The translations under genes were made by a program, and so were the position numbers. Below, one piece after another: positions 51,182 to 59,954 of a stretch of DNA of 64,000 nucleotides (within the stretch, counting starts at the first letter, position 1; the number at the start of each line of letters is the position of its first letter). The notes beneath the pieces are model-generated. The model made no database searches. It was not told the DNA's origin and was given only the letters and a program-made list of their open reading frames with translations. This stretch comes from Planococcus soli. GTDB taxonomy: Bacteria; Bacillota; Bacilli; Bacillales_A; Planococcaceae. Location: assembly GCF_016881065.1 (NCBI RefSeq), contig NZ_WXYN01000051.1, forward strand, positions 682,001-746,000. The letters run 5' to 3'.

Positions 51182-53055
51182 GCCACTTAAATATTACGAA
51201 ATTAACCAAAACTGTTGGAGCCAAAACTTTATTCAAGGACGTAGAATTTTCCTTGTATCCAGGAGAGCGTGCCGGATTGATCGGCGTGAACGGAACAGGG
51301 AAATCCACATTGATGTCTATTTTGGCAGGATCGATGGATGCTGACCAAGTTGTCATGGATCACCCGAAAAAGTACCAGATTACGTACTTGATGCAAGAGC
51401 CTGAATTTGATGAGTCCTTAACTGTACTTGAAACAGTGTTCTCAGGGAAATCGCCGATTTTGGCATTGAACCGTGCCTATGAAAATGCGTTGAAAAATAT
51501 GATGGTCGATTCCAGTTCCACAAAATTGCAGGATGAATTGATGGATATCCAGGAAAAAATGGAACAGGAAAACGCTTGGGACATCAATGCTTTGGCGAAA
51601 ACGGCTTTGTCGAAACTTGGAATTGATATGTACGACCAGGTGGTCAGTGAATTGTCAGGCGGCCAGCGCAAGCGTGTTGCACTCGCTAAAGCATTGATCG
51701 AACCGGCAGACCTGATCCTTTTGGATGAGCCGACCAACCATCTGGATGCCGTTTCAACAGAATGGCTCCAGGAAACTTTATTGCGTATGGGTTCGGCCAT
51801 GCTGTTTGTGACGCATGACCGTTATTTTTTGGACGCCGTTTCAACGCATATTTTCGAAATTGCCGATCAGACGATGTATACGCATAAAGGGAACTACGGC
51901 GATTATTTGGAAAACAAAGCGATTCGCGACGAAATGAACGCTTCGTCTCAGCAAAAGCTTGAAAACCGTTTCCGTTCAGAGTTGAAATGGATCCGCCGCG
52001 GAGCTAAAGCGCGTTCCACCAAACAGAAAGCGCGGATTCAGCGTTTTGATGAAATTAAGGAAGATGTCCAAAAAGTAAACGACAATACGTCTCTTGAGCT
52101 ATCGATGCAAAGCCAGCGTCTTGGCAAGAAAATTATCGAAGGCAAGGACATGGGAGTCGCTTATGGCGACAAGCAGATCTTCAGCGGCTTTGACTTCTTA
52201 TTGCAGGGCGGGGACCGCATCGGCATCGTTGGGCCAAATGGCGCAGGCAAATCGACTTTGATGAAAATGCTTGCTGGTGAACTGGAGCCGACTACCGGCA
52301 AGATGGAATACGGCAGTACAGTGAAAATCGCGCATTTTACACAGCATTTGCCTGAAATGGACGAATCGCAGCGGATGATCGAATACATTCAGGAAACATC
52401 AAGTGACTTTGAAGCTGAAAAAGGGGTTCGCTTATCGGCGACTCAAATGCTGGAGCGCTTTTTGTTTCCCTCAAACGGCCATGGCACACAAATCGGCAAA
52501 TTGTCCGGCGGCGAGCGCAAGCGCCTCTACTTATTGAAATTATTGATGGAGCAGCCAAATATCCTGTTCCTGGATGAGCCAACGAACGATCTGGACATCC
52601 AGACACTTTCCGTTCTGGAGGATTTCCTGGAAAACTTCCCGGGCGTCGTCATCACAATCTCGCATGATCGCTTTTTCCTGGACCGCATTGCGCGGAAATT
52701 ATGGACGACAGGAACTGGCCAAATTGAAGAATATCAAGGTTTGTACTCTGAATTTATTAAAGACAAGAGCAATCCGGTAGCATTGGCTGAACAGGAATTG
52801 GTTGAGACATTTGTGGCCGAACCGGTAAAAGCGAAAAAGAAGATGAGCTATAAAGAACAGCAGGAATACGATGGTATTCTGGATAAAATTGCACAAGCAG
52901 AAGCGGAAATCGAGGCACGCGAAGAAGAAATGGCTTTAGCCGGCGCAGATTATGATAAGCTGCAAAAATTGACGCAAGAAGTCAATGCCTTAACGACTGA
53001 GTATGATGCCTTGGTCGAACGCTGGACCCATCTTCAGGAAATCGCGGAAGCATGA
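51178..53055 (+). CDS. ABC-F family ATPase (Uup/YfmR-like)
   Basis: A 625-residue soluble protein with two ABC domains: Walker A GVNGTGKST (near 37) and GPNGAGKST (near 350), signatures LSGGQRKR and LSGGERKR, Walker B ILLDEPTNHLD and LFLDEPTNDLD. Between them is the linker (RRGAKARSTKQKARIQRF), and a coiled-coil rich C-terminus follows (EAEIEAREEEMALAG). ABC-F proteins act on the ribosome E/P-site; the Uup/YfmR type helps stalled elongation. It has no membrane part. Inserted between the ypgQ- and ypgR-like genes relative to B. subtilis. Confidence 0.92.
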   Translation: MSHLNITKLTKTVGAKTLFKDVEFSLYPGERAGLIGVNGTGKSTLMSILAGSMDADQVVMDHPKKYQITYLMQEPEFDESLTVLETVFSGKSPILALNRAYENALKNMMVDSSSTKLQDELMDIQEKMEQENAWDINALAKTALSKLGIDMYDQVVSELSGGQRKRVALAKALIEPADLILLDEPTNHLDAVSTEWLQETLLRMGSAMLFVTHDRYFLDAVSTHIFEIADQTMYTHKGNYGDYLENKAIRDEMNASSQQKLENRFRSELKWIRRGAKARSTKQKARIQRFDEIKEDVQKVNDNTSLELSMQSQRLGKKIIEGKDMGVAYGDKQIFSGFDFLLQGGDRIGIVGPNGAGKSTLMKMLAGELEPTTGKMEYGSTVKIAHFTQHLPEMDESQRMIEYIQETSSDFEAEKGVRLSATQMLERFLFPSNGHGTQIGKLSGGERKRLYLLKLLMEQPNILFLDEPTNDLDIQTLSVLEDFLENFPGVVITISHDRFFLDRIARKLWTTGTGQIEEYQGLYSEFIKDKSNPVALAEQELVETFVAEPVKAKKKMSYKEQQEYDGILDKIAQAEAEIEAREEEMALAGADYDKLQKLTQEVNALTTEYDALVERWTHLQEIAEA

Positions 53056-53081
53056 TCTATTAATTGCAGGAGGGATTTTTT

Positions 53082-54212
53082 GTGAAAATCATTACTATTG
53101 AACCGACACCAAGCCCGAATACGATGAAAGTGATCATCGATCAGGAATTGCCATTTGGCAAAAGCCATAACTACCATAAAGACAATCTTGAAGGCGCACC
53201 TAAAGAAGTTCAGGAGATGCTCTTGATTGATGGCGTAAAAGGCGTTTACCATGTGGCAGACTTTTTAGCAGTCGAACGCATATCCAAGTTTGACTGGGAA
53301 GCGATTTTGGCGCAAGTCCGCAATGTCTTCGGTGAAAACCGTGAGCACACAGGCGAAGAAATTGAATTGGATGAGCATTACGGAGAAGTCTATGTACATG
53401 TTCAGGAATTCAAGGGAATTCCGCTGCAGGTAAAAGTCTTCGACAACAGCTCTGAGGAACGTTTCGGCATGCCAGAGCGCTTTGTCACGGCGATGCAGCT
53501 TGTGATGGACCCGACAGAAGAGAACTACCTGCTGCAGCGCAAATGGGCCGATTACGGCGTCCGTTACGGCGACAAAGCTGAAATCGGCAGAAGCATGGTG
53601 GAGGAAATCGAAGCCGCTTATCCTCAAGACCGCCTGGACGCACTTACTGCAAAAGAAGAAGCCAAACAGTCTGAAGAAGCACCAAGAGGCCGCAGAGTTT
53701 CTGCGGAAGAATTCAATGCGCCTGATTGGGAAACGCGTTTCCAACTGCTCGATCAAATGATTGAAGCGGATATTGAAGATCTGCCGTTGCTATCGCTTGC
53801 TTTGGATGATGAAAAGATGTCCATTCGACGCCAGGCCGCCATATTCCTTGGTGATATCAAGGATAAGGCAGTGGTTCCTTATGCTGAACGGGCAATGAAA
53901 GACAAAAGCTGGGCTGTCCGCAGAACAGCTGGCGACACCATCAGCGATCTTGGTTTTGAGGAATTCGAACCGATCATGATGGAAACTTTGAAGGACAAAA
54001 ACAAATTGGTCCGCTGGAGAGCAGCGATGTTCCTGTATGAAACCGGGACAGAAGCGGCGTTGCCGGCTTTGAAACAAGCGGAAAACGATCCGGAGTTTGA
54101 AGTGAAGCTTCAGATCAAAATGGCAATAGCACGAATCGAACTAGGTGAAGACGCTAAAGGATCTGTTTGGAAACAAATGACCGAAGCACGCCAAGCGATG
54201 AAAGACGAATAG
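53082..54212 (+). CDS. cvfC: Conserved virulence factor C-like protein (YpgR), Nfu-N plus HEAT repeats
   Basis: A 376-residue cytosolic protein. The first ~85 residues are an Nfu N-terminal scaffold-like domain (ITIEPTPSPNTMKVIID). The C-terminal ~150 residues are HEAT/PBS-lyase-type repeats (EKMSIRRQAAIFLGDI, KSWAVRRTAGDTISDLG, KNKLVRWRAAMFLYETG). The family was named from a Staphylococcus virulence screen; its biochemical role is unclear, and the Nfu part hints at Fe-S protein biology. GTG 53082 follows AGGAGGG at good spacing. Confidence 0.9.
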   Translation: MKIITIEPTPSPNTMKVIIDQELPFGKSHNYHKDNLEGAPKEVQEMLLIDGVKGVYHVADFLAVERISKFDWEAILAQVRNVFGENREHTGEEIELDEHYGEVYVHVQEFKGIPLQVKVFDNSSEERFGMPERFVTAMQLVMDPTEENYLLQRKWADYGVRYGDKAEIGRSMVEEIEAAYPQDRLDALTAKEEAKQSEEAPRGRRVSAEEFNAPDWETRFQLLDQMIEADIEDLPLLSLALDDEKMSIRRQAAIFLGDIKDKAVVPYAERAMKDKSWAVRRTAGDTISDLGFEEFEPIMMETLKDKNKLVRWRAAMFLYETGTEAALPALKQAENDPEFEVKLQIKMAIARIELGEDAKGSVWKQMTEARQAMKDE

Positions 54213-54220
54213 GGGAAGCA

Positions 54221-54252
54221 GGCCGGGGACTGAAGAGTCCCCGGCCTTTTTC
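54221..54252 (+). terminator. Terminator of the ypgQ-abcF-cvfC unit
   Basis: GGCCGGGGACT pairs perfectly with AGTCCCCGGCC around GAAG, followed by TTTTT. Confidence 0.9.
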
Positions 54253-54352
54253 TGCTTCAAGCCAAATTAAATGTTTCTAATTTCCCAATAAGAGGTAAAG
54301 TGCACCTAAACGATAGAAAATACGGGTCGTCACTTACTAGGAGGAATTTGAG

Positions 54353-54652
54353 ATGGAAAACAGTGTTTATTCAATGGAAATTTTATATAGCGGAAAGTAT
54401 GAATCATGGGAGTTTGAAGACCGTCAAACACGTGATGCTTTTTATGGCAAAGTAGCCCAACAATTTGCTGGCCAGAAAGTAACAGAACAAGAAGATGTAG
54501 AAGATACCCAAATCGTGCAGCTCTCTTCAAACAACCTGGAAATCAAAGAAGATGGAAAATACGATCAGGATACATCCTACGAATGGTTCGAATACGACAT
54601 ATTCAGCCAAATGCTTGATTTTATCAATAAAGAGTATGACAAAAAGGAATAA
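54353..54652 (+). CDS. Hypothetical acidic protein (99 aa)
   Basis: A soluble, strongly acidic protein rich in aromatic residues (YESWEFEDRQTRDAFYG, YEWFEYDIFSQMLDFI). ATG follows TAGGAGGAATTTGAG. No family recognised. A small zinc-ribbon gene follows 31 bases later with its own ribosome site, so the two are probably co-transcribed. Confidence 0.75.
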   Translation: MENSVYSMEILYSGKYESWEFEDRQTRDAFYGKVAQQFAGQKVTEQEDVEDTQIVQLSSNNLEIKEDGKYDQDTSYEWFEYDIFSQMLDFINKEYDKKE

Positions 54653-54683
54653 AGCTTCCGGAACAAAAGGAGGGGTAAATAAA

Positions 54684-54935
54684 ATGAGGCTTACCAAAGA
54701 GCAGCTGGAAATCGTGGCAAAAACGTTAAATGACCGCGGTGTCAGCAAGGTGTGTTCTGCATGCGGCAAGAAAGAGCCAGTAATCGTTGAGGAACTGCTA
54801 TTTCTCGGCAAATCGACGGCAGGCAAGTTTCCGCTTATTGTCACAGGCTGCGGCCATTGTGGATTGACGCAAAGCTTTGCAGTGAATCGATTGGTGCCGG
54901 GACTGTTTGATGACAAAACAGCTGAAACAGAATAG
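54684..54935 (+). CDS. Small zinc-ribbon protein (83 aa)
   Basis: Two CxxC pairs, VCSACGKKE and GCGHCGLTQ, lie about 33 residues apart and form a probable zinc ribbon. The N-terminus (LTKEQLEIVAKTLNDRG) is helical. ATG 54684 follows AAAGGAGGGG; a longer frame reaching into the upstream gene is not used. Function unknown. Confidence 0.78.
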   Translation: MRLTKEQLEIVAKTLNDRGVSKVCSACGKKEPVIVEELLFLGKSTAGKFPLIVTGCGHCGLTQSFAVNRLVPGLFDDKTAETE

Positions 54936-54953
54936 TAAAGCGATAATCTGGCA

Positions 54954-54978
54954 AGCTACCCAATTTGGGTAGCTTTTT
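54954..54978 (+). terminator. Terminator
   Basis: GCTACCCAATTTGGGTAGC is a self-complementary hairpin followed by six T. Confidence 0.85.
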
Positions 54979-55177
54979 TATTGACAGGATTTCGTGGTTT
55001 TGCTGTGGGAGGTATTATAAATTTAGTGTGAAATAGGTAATTTAAATCACTTTCTCCATCAAAAGGTATGAATTTACTAAAATTAATAAAAAATATTAGA
55101 AAATATTAGGTCCATATATACGTTTGCTTGTATTAAATTTATGCTATCGTGTAAGTATATACATAGGAGGGTTACAG

Positions 55178-55384
55178 GTGAATCTTACAGTCAATGGGGT
55201 AGTACTAAATCAAAAAAGAAGTTCGTTGATTATTCAGGAACTCATAAGAGAAGAAGTGGCAGAACATCCGAAAGATGTGGAAGAATTTTTAAAGAATTAC
55301 ACGGTAGAAGAATCAGGCAGTTCAATCATTCTTCGCCCGCCATCGGTTGAAGGCATTCAAATATCGCTCTTTAAGCCATCCTGA
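55178..55384 (+). CDS. Hypothetical protein (68 aa)
   Basis: GTG 55178 follows GGAGGGTTACAG. The protein reads LTVNGVVLNQKRSSLIIQEL then IREEVAEHPKDVEEFLKNYT and a C-terminal SIILRPPSVEGIQISLF. Not recognised. Its stop codon lies in the loop of a hairpin terminator. Confidence 0.65.
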   Translation: MNLTVNGVVLNQKRSSLIIQELIREEVAEHPKDVEEFLKNYTVEESGSSIILRPPSVEGIQISLFKPS

Positions 55385-55397
55385 GGGGTGGCTTTTA
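55373..55397 (+). terminator. Short terminator at the end of the 68-aa gene
   Basis: AAGCCATCC and GGGTGGCTT pair with a G-T pair around a short loop that contains the TGA; TTTATAT follows. Confidence 0.55.
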
Positions 55398-55512
55398 TAT
55401 TGCCTAAAGCAGCAATGTGAAATGTGATTTAGAGAGGTGAAGAAATTTTTGCAAACAGGAGTCTTTTGCTTTTATTCTTTGGTCCTTCTTATTTAAAAAT
55501 GCTGTAAATAGT

Positions 55513-55556
55513 AAAAAACAACCTGCCGTTTGGTAACGAACGGCAGGTTGTTTTTG
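55513..55556. terminator. Bidirectional terminator, 16-bp stem
   Basis: AAAACAACCTGCCGTT and its complement enclose a short loop (TGGTAACG); T run on the plus side and TTTTTT on the minus side. It ends the converging gene at 55599. Confidence 0.82.
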
Positions 55557-55598
55557 GTTGGTCGTGTCTATCATAGTTAAAAAGTCGGCAATGAATGA

Positions 55599-55835
55599 TC
55601 AGGAAATTTTATTGGAATCCATTTTGTTGAAAAGTCTTTCAGCCGCTTGATCAACAGACGTGTACTGTTCAATGTGCCTGCTTTCACGGGACGTGATCTC
55701 TATGATAAATGTGTCTTTGATGCACTTAACGATAAGGGCATCTTCGCCGTCATCAATCGCAAATGTGTGGGTGATGGAGGACGCATTAAAATTGCATGTA
55801 ATAACCAAAAGATCTTTAATGTGATTCAATTTCAT
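55599..55835 (-). CDS. Small hypothetical protein (78 aa), paralogue of 55986-56195
   Basis: MKLNHIKDLLVITCNFNASS begins a small alpha/beta protein with alternating strands (HTFAIDDGEDALIVKCIKD, TFIIEITSRESRHIEQY). It shares the pattern IxxxL...IT.TF...V.CI....E.T...R.IE.Y with the next gene to the right, so the two are probably paralogues. Preceded by GAAAGAGAG. Family not recognised; function unknown. Confidence 0.65.
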   Translation of the reverse strand: MKLNHIKDLLVITCNFNASSITHTFAIDDGEDALIVKCIKDTFIIEITSRESRHIEQYTSVDQAAERLFNKMDSNKIS

Positions 55836-55985
55836 AAAATCGCTCTCTTTCCAGATTAGACGTGCTGCTCCACTTTAGAGTAGATCCGAGGCGAGTTCCA
55901 TGAACGTTAATATATTCCACTATATTCAATAAAGGCAAAAAAAAAACCTGAAGGATCAGGGTCAGTAACTTGAGGTGAAATTAAC

Positions 55986-56195
55986 TTATATTTCTACTGT
56001 TTTCACTGCTTCAGCAAGGCAATCATACAATTCTATTCGTCGTTCTTCTAAAAAAGTAAGTTCCAGAGTTGATGTTGAAGGGATACATACTGCGCGCATA
56101 AGGCTATTACCTTCTTTGCTGAAAGTAGAAGTGATTTTTGCGGTGTGATACTGACGCATTGTAGATAATATCTCATTAATTCTATCCGAGCTCAT
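55986..56195 (-). CDS. Small hypothetical protein (69 aa), paralogue of 55599-55835
   Basis: Starts at ATG 56195 behind GAGGAATTACG, reading MSSDRINEILSTMRQYHTAK, then ITSTFSKEGNSLMRAVCIPS and LELTFLEERRIELYDCL. Pattern-wise it matches the neighbouring 78-aa protein. An ATG 23 codons upstream lacks a ribosome site. Function unknown. Confidence 0.65.
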   Translation of the reverse strand: MSSDRINEILSTMRQYHTAKITSTFSKEGNSLMRAVCIPSTSTLELTFLEERRIELYDCLAEAVKTVEI

Positions 56196-56312
56196 CGTAA
56201 TTCCTCGCTTCCACTTTGGAAATTGACTAAATAAAGTCGCGGAGAATCCATTAATAATGTTCATCCTTAACTATAACATATATTCTATATCTATTTTTAT
56301 ATTTAGGCTTCA

Positions 56313-56399
56313 ATGGAAATATTAGGGATTTCATCGATTACGTTAGGAATAACTCTTGGCATAAAAATTTGGGTTTACAGTAGAAGGAAACAGATATGA
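56313..56399 (+). CDS. Possible 28-aa membrane peptide
   Basis: The frame reads MEILGISSITLGITLGIKIW followed by VYSRRKQI: one helix and a basic tail. The ribosome site is weak (TTTAGG), so this is only a candidate. It lies in the otherwise empty 56196-56496 interval upstream of pnuC. Confidence 0.3.
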   Translation: MEILGISSITLGITLGIKIWVYSRRKQI

Positions 56400-56496
56400 A
56401 AATGAGAGTAAATGGTATAATCAAGGTAAAAAGTATACAGTTTTCAAATGATGCTATTCAATGATTGGGAAGTTCAAAAAAATTGGAGGATAAACC

Positions 56497-57234
56497 ATGA
56501 CCGTCACCGCTGCCGAATCAAAATCACAACGCTTCTTAAAGGATTGGAGTTTATTCGAAAAAAGTTGGCTCGTCATTTTCACAGCCATTAATATTTACCT
56601 GTTTTTTGCCTGGGATGATACCCTCCTCGGTCTCATCAGTTCACTCAGCGGCATGCTGTGCGTCCTTTTAGTGGCAAAAGGAAAGATCAGCAATTATTAC
56701 TTTGGCATAATTCAGACATCTACCTATGCATACATTTCATTTACATATGGGTTATATGGAGAGGCAATGCTTAACGGCCTGTTTTATTTCCCTATTCAAT
56801 TTATCGGTCTTTACCTATGGCACCGAAACACGATCAAAAATAAGAACAGTGTGCAAGGCGAAGACGTCGTTGTTAAAACAATGAACCCCAGCTCCTGGCT
56901 TTATACCGCTATTGCCATCATCATTGGGACAATTCTGTATGCAATCTTGCTGCAGACCATTGGAGGACGCTCTGTCGGCCTAGATTCCGCCACAAATGTG
57001 TTGTCCGTTACAGCGCAGATTCTTATGCTGAAACGTTTTGCTGAACAATGGCTCGTTTGGATTTTGGTTAACTTTCTTTCCATTGTTCTTTGGGTTGTTA
57101 CGCTGGATGCAACAGGCGGCAACGATTATACATTGGTTGTGATGTGGACAGCATTCCTTGTCAACTCAATCTACGGATATTACAACTGGAGAAAGATGGC
57201 TAAAAATCAAGTTTTAAAAGAGGAGACCGTTTAA
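56497..57234 (+). CDS. pnuC: Nicotinamide riboside transporter PnuC
   Basis: A 245-residue membrane protein of the PnuC family with about seven helices; FGIIQTSTYAYISFTYGLYG, FYFPIQFIGLYLWHRN and FAEQWLVWILVNFLSIVLWV are typical. It passes nicotinamide riboside across the membrane, and trapping by the kinase encoded next drives uptake. ATG follows TTGGAGGATAAACC. Its stop codon is immediately followed by the nadR ATG. I see no known NAD riboswitch upstream. Confidence 0.93.
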   Translation: MTVTAAESKSQRFLKDWSLFEKSWLVIFTAINIYLFFAWDDTLLGLISSLSGMLCVLLVAKGKISNYYFGIIQTSTYAYISFTYGLYGEAMLNGLFYFPIQFIGLYLWHRNTIKNKNSVQGEDVVVKTMNPSSWLYTAIAIIIGTILYAILLQTIGGRSVGLDSATNVLSVTAQILMLKRFAEQWLVWILVNFLSIVLWVVTLDATGGNDYTLVVMWTAFLVNSIYGYYNWRKMAKNQVLKEETV

Positions 57235-58287
57235 ATGGCGATTGGCAAAGTTGGAATGTACGGCGGCAAATTTTTGGTTATCCATCAAGGGCATGTTAGT
57301 GCAATGATCCGTGCCAGTACCATGGTAGAAGAGTTGCACGTTATCCTCACGCATGATGAAGAGTATGAGCGTGAATTTTATTTTAATGGCACAACCATGA
57401 AACCAATACCATTTCACCAACGGCTTCGCTGGTGGAATGAACTCACAAAGGACCTTCCGCATGTCAAAGTCCACGCCGTAGCTGAAAAGCAGACAGATGA
57501 ATTTTATGACTGGGAAAAAGGGTCCATTGCCATCAAAGAGGCAATCGGCAAAAAGATTGACACCGTCTTTAGTTCAGAACACGCGTACGGCGAGCATTTT
57601 GAGAAGCTTTATCCAGACGCGCAGCATGTGGTTTTAGACGCAGAACGGCAAACATACCCCATCTCTGCTACACAAATACGTGAAGAAGGTGCCATGAAAC
57701 ACTGGTCGATTATCCCTCACGTAGTCCAACCTTACTTTGTTCGGACGGTTGTCGTGGTTGGAACCGAAAGCGCTGGAAAATCGACATTGGTTAAAAACCT
57801 GGCGAATCTTTATAACACAAGCTATGTCGAAGAATATGGCCGCAAGTTTTATGAAAACATCGGCGCTGAAATCACTATTGAAGCAGACTTTCCGAAAATT
57901 GCCTTCGAGCACAAATATCATGAAGAAGAACAGGCAAAGCGTGCCAACAAACTGCTCTTTATCGATACGGAAGCAAATGTCACGCAGTATTTCTCGTGGG
58001 CATACCTCGGCTATGAACAGCCAGTCTTAGATCAAGTAGCTGCTCTTCAAAACTATGATCTATGGCTTTTCCTTGAGCCTGATGTGGCGTGGGTCGATGA
58101 TGGCACCCGGTTATTCGGAGAACAAAAGATTCGGGAGCGGAACAACGACTATTTAAAGGCCATATTGGATCGCCAAAACATTCACTATCATTCTATCAAA
58201 GGAAACTACAACGAACGGCTCGAGCAGGCAATCGAACTGGTTGACAGGGTTTTGGAAGAAAAGCTGTACGGCAATAAAACAACGTAA
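57235..58287 (+). CDS. nadR: NadR-type bifunctional NMN adenylyltransferase / ribosylnicotinamide kinase
   Basis: A 350-residue enzyme. The N-terminal adenylyltransferase has GMYGGKFLVIHQGHVSAM (nucleotide site with HxGH) and YPISATQIREEG (the ISxTxxR motif). The C-terminal kinase has the P-loop GTESAGKSTLV and LLFIDTEANVT. Together they convert nicotinamide riboside to NMN and NAD. No N-terminal HTH is present, so it is not a repressor as in enterobacteria. Directly coupled to pnuC (TAA-ATG). The motif KFLVIH replaces the usual F-x-P-x-H. Confidence 0.93.
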   Translation: MAIGKVGMYGGKFLVIHQGHVSAMIRASTMVEELHVILTHDEEYEREFYFNGTTMKPIPFHQRLRWWNELTKDLPHVKVHAVAEKQTDEFYDWEKGSIAIKEAIGKKIDTVFSSEHAYGEHFEKLYPDAQHVVLDAERQTYPISATQIREEGAMKHWSIIPHVVQPYFVRTVVVVGTESAGKSTLVKNLANLYNTSYVEEYGRKFYENIGAEITIEADFPKIAFEHKYHEEEQAKRANKLLFIDTEANVTQYFSWAYLGYEQPVLDQVAALQNYDLWLFLEPDVAWVDDGTRLFGEQKIRERNNDYLKAILDRQNIHYHSIKGNYNERLEQAIELVDRVLEEKLYGNKTT

Positions 58288-58472
58288 AAAATCACTGCAC
58301 ATCCACTCTATTGGGATGCAGATTGGGCAGAAGCTCTGTAGTTGGATCTTTTTAAGTTATGGCAACAGAATAACTCATTCAAAAAAAGAACAAGAGTGGC
58401 ATAAATTCGGCTTGATGATTCTTTTCAAATTTTTTCTTTTGTTGTATATTGGTAAGAGAAAAGAGTGATGTT

Positions 58473-58718
58473 ATGGGCAGTGCAGTATTTCCGGCAAAAA
58501 AGAAAAAACTAGAAGCGATGATCAAAAAATATGGTGAAGATATGACTTGGCATATTTTTAAAACTAATTTTAAAACCGATTATCCGGAGGATTGGGAGCT
58601 GATTAATTCAGCTTTTGAAAGTTACCAGCGGAATACCAAAAGAGGCAAAAATCATCCGATGCCCCATCCGGATAAATACCTAAAGAATATGTACACCAGT
58701 ATTTCCAAAGAAAATTAA
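58473..58718 (+). CDS. Hypothetical protein (81 aa)
   Basis: A basic soluble protein (AKKKKLEAMIKKYGEDMTWH, then YPEDWELINSAFESYQRN). It may be helical. The start is taken at ATG 58473 with a weak AAGAGTG site; GTG starts further up are possible. No family recognised. A terminator overlaps its stop codon. Confidence 0.65.
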   Translation: MGSAVFPAKKKKLEAMIKKYGEDMTWHIFKTNFKTDYPEDWELINSAFESYQRNTKRGKNHPMPHPDKYLKNMYTSISKEN

Positions 58719-58749
58719 CAAAAAAGCGTCCATTGGGCGCTTTTTTGTT
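58717..58749 (+). terminator. Terminator
   Basis: AACAAAAAAGCG and CGCTTTTTTGTT enclose TCCATTGGG; U run on the plus side. Confidence 0.82.
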
Positions 58750-58885
58750 ATGCAATAGAAACTTATCTGTGCGTTAACACGACTAATTAAAAATAGTGAA
58801 ATACCGTAAAGAAATTCTTAGGGTCTTCTTGCAACTTTTGATCCGTATTTCGACTAGTTTGTTGATTAGTAGAAGAGGAGGAATC

Positions 58886-59020
58886 ATGATGTTCATGATC
58901 TTAAATGCAGCTGTAATCTCACTTTGGATCACGTCGCTTGTCGCGTTCGGGAGCAGTTACATCCGTTACCTAAAAGAGGAGCGTGCTTATGAAAAAAGCC
59001 GAAGAACAGACTCTACTTAG
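58886..59020 (+). CDS. Very small membrane protein (44 aa)
   Basis: AGGAGGAATC precedes ATGATG. One helix (FMILNAAVISLWITSLVAFG) is followed by a charged tail (YLKEERAYEKSRRTDST). The strong ribosome site supports a real gene. A longer frame to 58796 is not used. Family unknown. Confidence 0.65.
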   Translation: MMFMILNAAVISLWITSLVAFGSSYIRYLKEERAYEKSRRTDST

Positions 59021-59096
59021 CTGGAAAGCTTAAAGGAATATTCAAAACTGATTTTTCAGTCAGATAGTGAAGGGAAGGGCATGTCTAGAAAATTAT

Positions 59097-59261
59097 TTAG
59101 AGTGACATATTGTTATATAACCGGATAATCGATCGGGGTATGAATAATATAACATTCCATATAATGGAGAATATGGCCTGTGCAATAATTGTAAAGCTAA
59201 GTTCCTTAAACATTTCAACAAAACAATTTTCTTCTTTTACCTGCTTCTTTTTCTTCTTCAT
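59097..59261 (-). CDS. Small membrane protein (54 aa)
   Basis: MKKKKKQVKEENCFVEMFKE is followed by LSFTIIAQAIFSIIWNVILF and a basic end IPRSIIRLYNN. GGGAG stands 7 bases before the ATG. The lysine-rich start and single helix fit a cytosol-anchored small protein. It is antisense to no known gene. The rest of 59021-59516 holds only a hairpin and the upstream region of brxA. Confidence 0.6.
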   Translation of the reverse strand: MKKKKKQVKEENCFVEMFKELSFTIIAQAIFSIIWNVILFIPRSIIRLYNNMSL

Positions 59262-59293
59262 ACTGCATCTCCCAATCTGCTAGAGTGTTAAAG

Positions 59294-59330
59294 ATACTGC
59301 CGCCAGCGTCTTTCGCGGCAGTATTTTATT
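59294..59330 (+). terminator. Terminator-like hairpin
   Basis: ATACTGCCGC pairs perfectly with GCGGCAGTAT around an 11-base loop; TTTATTTTC follows on the plus side. Probably ends transcripts from the 44-aa gene. Confidence 0.7.
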
Positions 59331-59516
59331 TTCGCTATAAGTTATTATATAGAAGAAACTTACATAAATTCGTTGTGTGGAAAATATTTTATTAACGCAT
59401 TAAAAAGGCACATCAAAACAGCTCACTATGAAATTCCAACCTATCTAGGTTACACTGAAATAGACAAGAACCTAAGATACCAAGTAAAACCAGATGAAAC
59501 GAAAAGGGGCGAAAGC

Positions 59517-59954
59517 ATGAACGCATATGATGAGTACATGAAAGGCATTGTTGTGCCGATGCGCCAAGAATTAACGGGTGCAGGATTTACGGAATTATTG
59601 ACGGCTGAGGAAGTCAATGAGCATATGAGCAGCTCTGAGGGGACAAGCCTTGTTGTCATCAACTCGGTTTGCGGCTGTGCTGCAGGTTTGGCACGTCCGG
59701 CAGTTATTGAAGCGCTTCAGACAATAAAGGCGAAACCGGAGCATTTGGTGACGGTGTTTGCTGGGCAGGACAAAGAAGCAACTGCGCAAATGCGCAATTA
59801 TTTTGAGGAAGTTCCTCCATCATCGCCATCGATTGCGGTATTGAAGGACGGCCAACTGGCTTATTTTATTCCACGTGAACAAATTGAAGGCTTCCCGATG
59901 GAACAGATTCGCGATCATTTGTCACAGGTTCTTGAACAGGTGGCAGCTCATTGA
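59517..59954 (+). CDS. brxA: Bacilliredoxin (BrxA/YphP family)
   Basis: A 145-residue thioredoxin-fold protein with the CGC active site in VVINSVCGCAAGLARPA. Removes bacillithiol mixed disulfides from proteins under oxidative stress. The sequence pattern and the next gene (ypiP-like) match B. subtilis YphP/BrxA rather than YqiW/BrxB. The ATG at 59517 follows AAAGGGGCG; the frame is open further left without a ribosome site. Its stop overlaps the next TTG start. Confidence 0.92.
   Translation: MNAYDEYMKGIVVPMRQELTGAGFTELLTAEEVNEHMSSSEGTSLVVINSVCGCAAGLARPAVIEALQTIKAKPEHLVTVFAGQDKEATAQMRNYFEEVPPSSPSIAVLKDGQLAYFIPREQIEGFPMEQIRDHLSQVLEQVAAH

Noticed and set aside
54552-54683. Longer start for the 83-aa zinc-ribbon protein, reaching into the upstream gene
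   Set aside because: AAAGGAGGGG is located just before ATG 54684; the upstream ATG has none and overlaps another gene out of frame.
56400-56496. NAD-sensing riboswitch upstream of pnuC
   Set aside because: The leader is too short and shows no conserved stem-loop that I can recognise.
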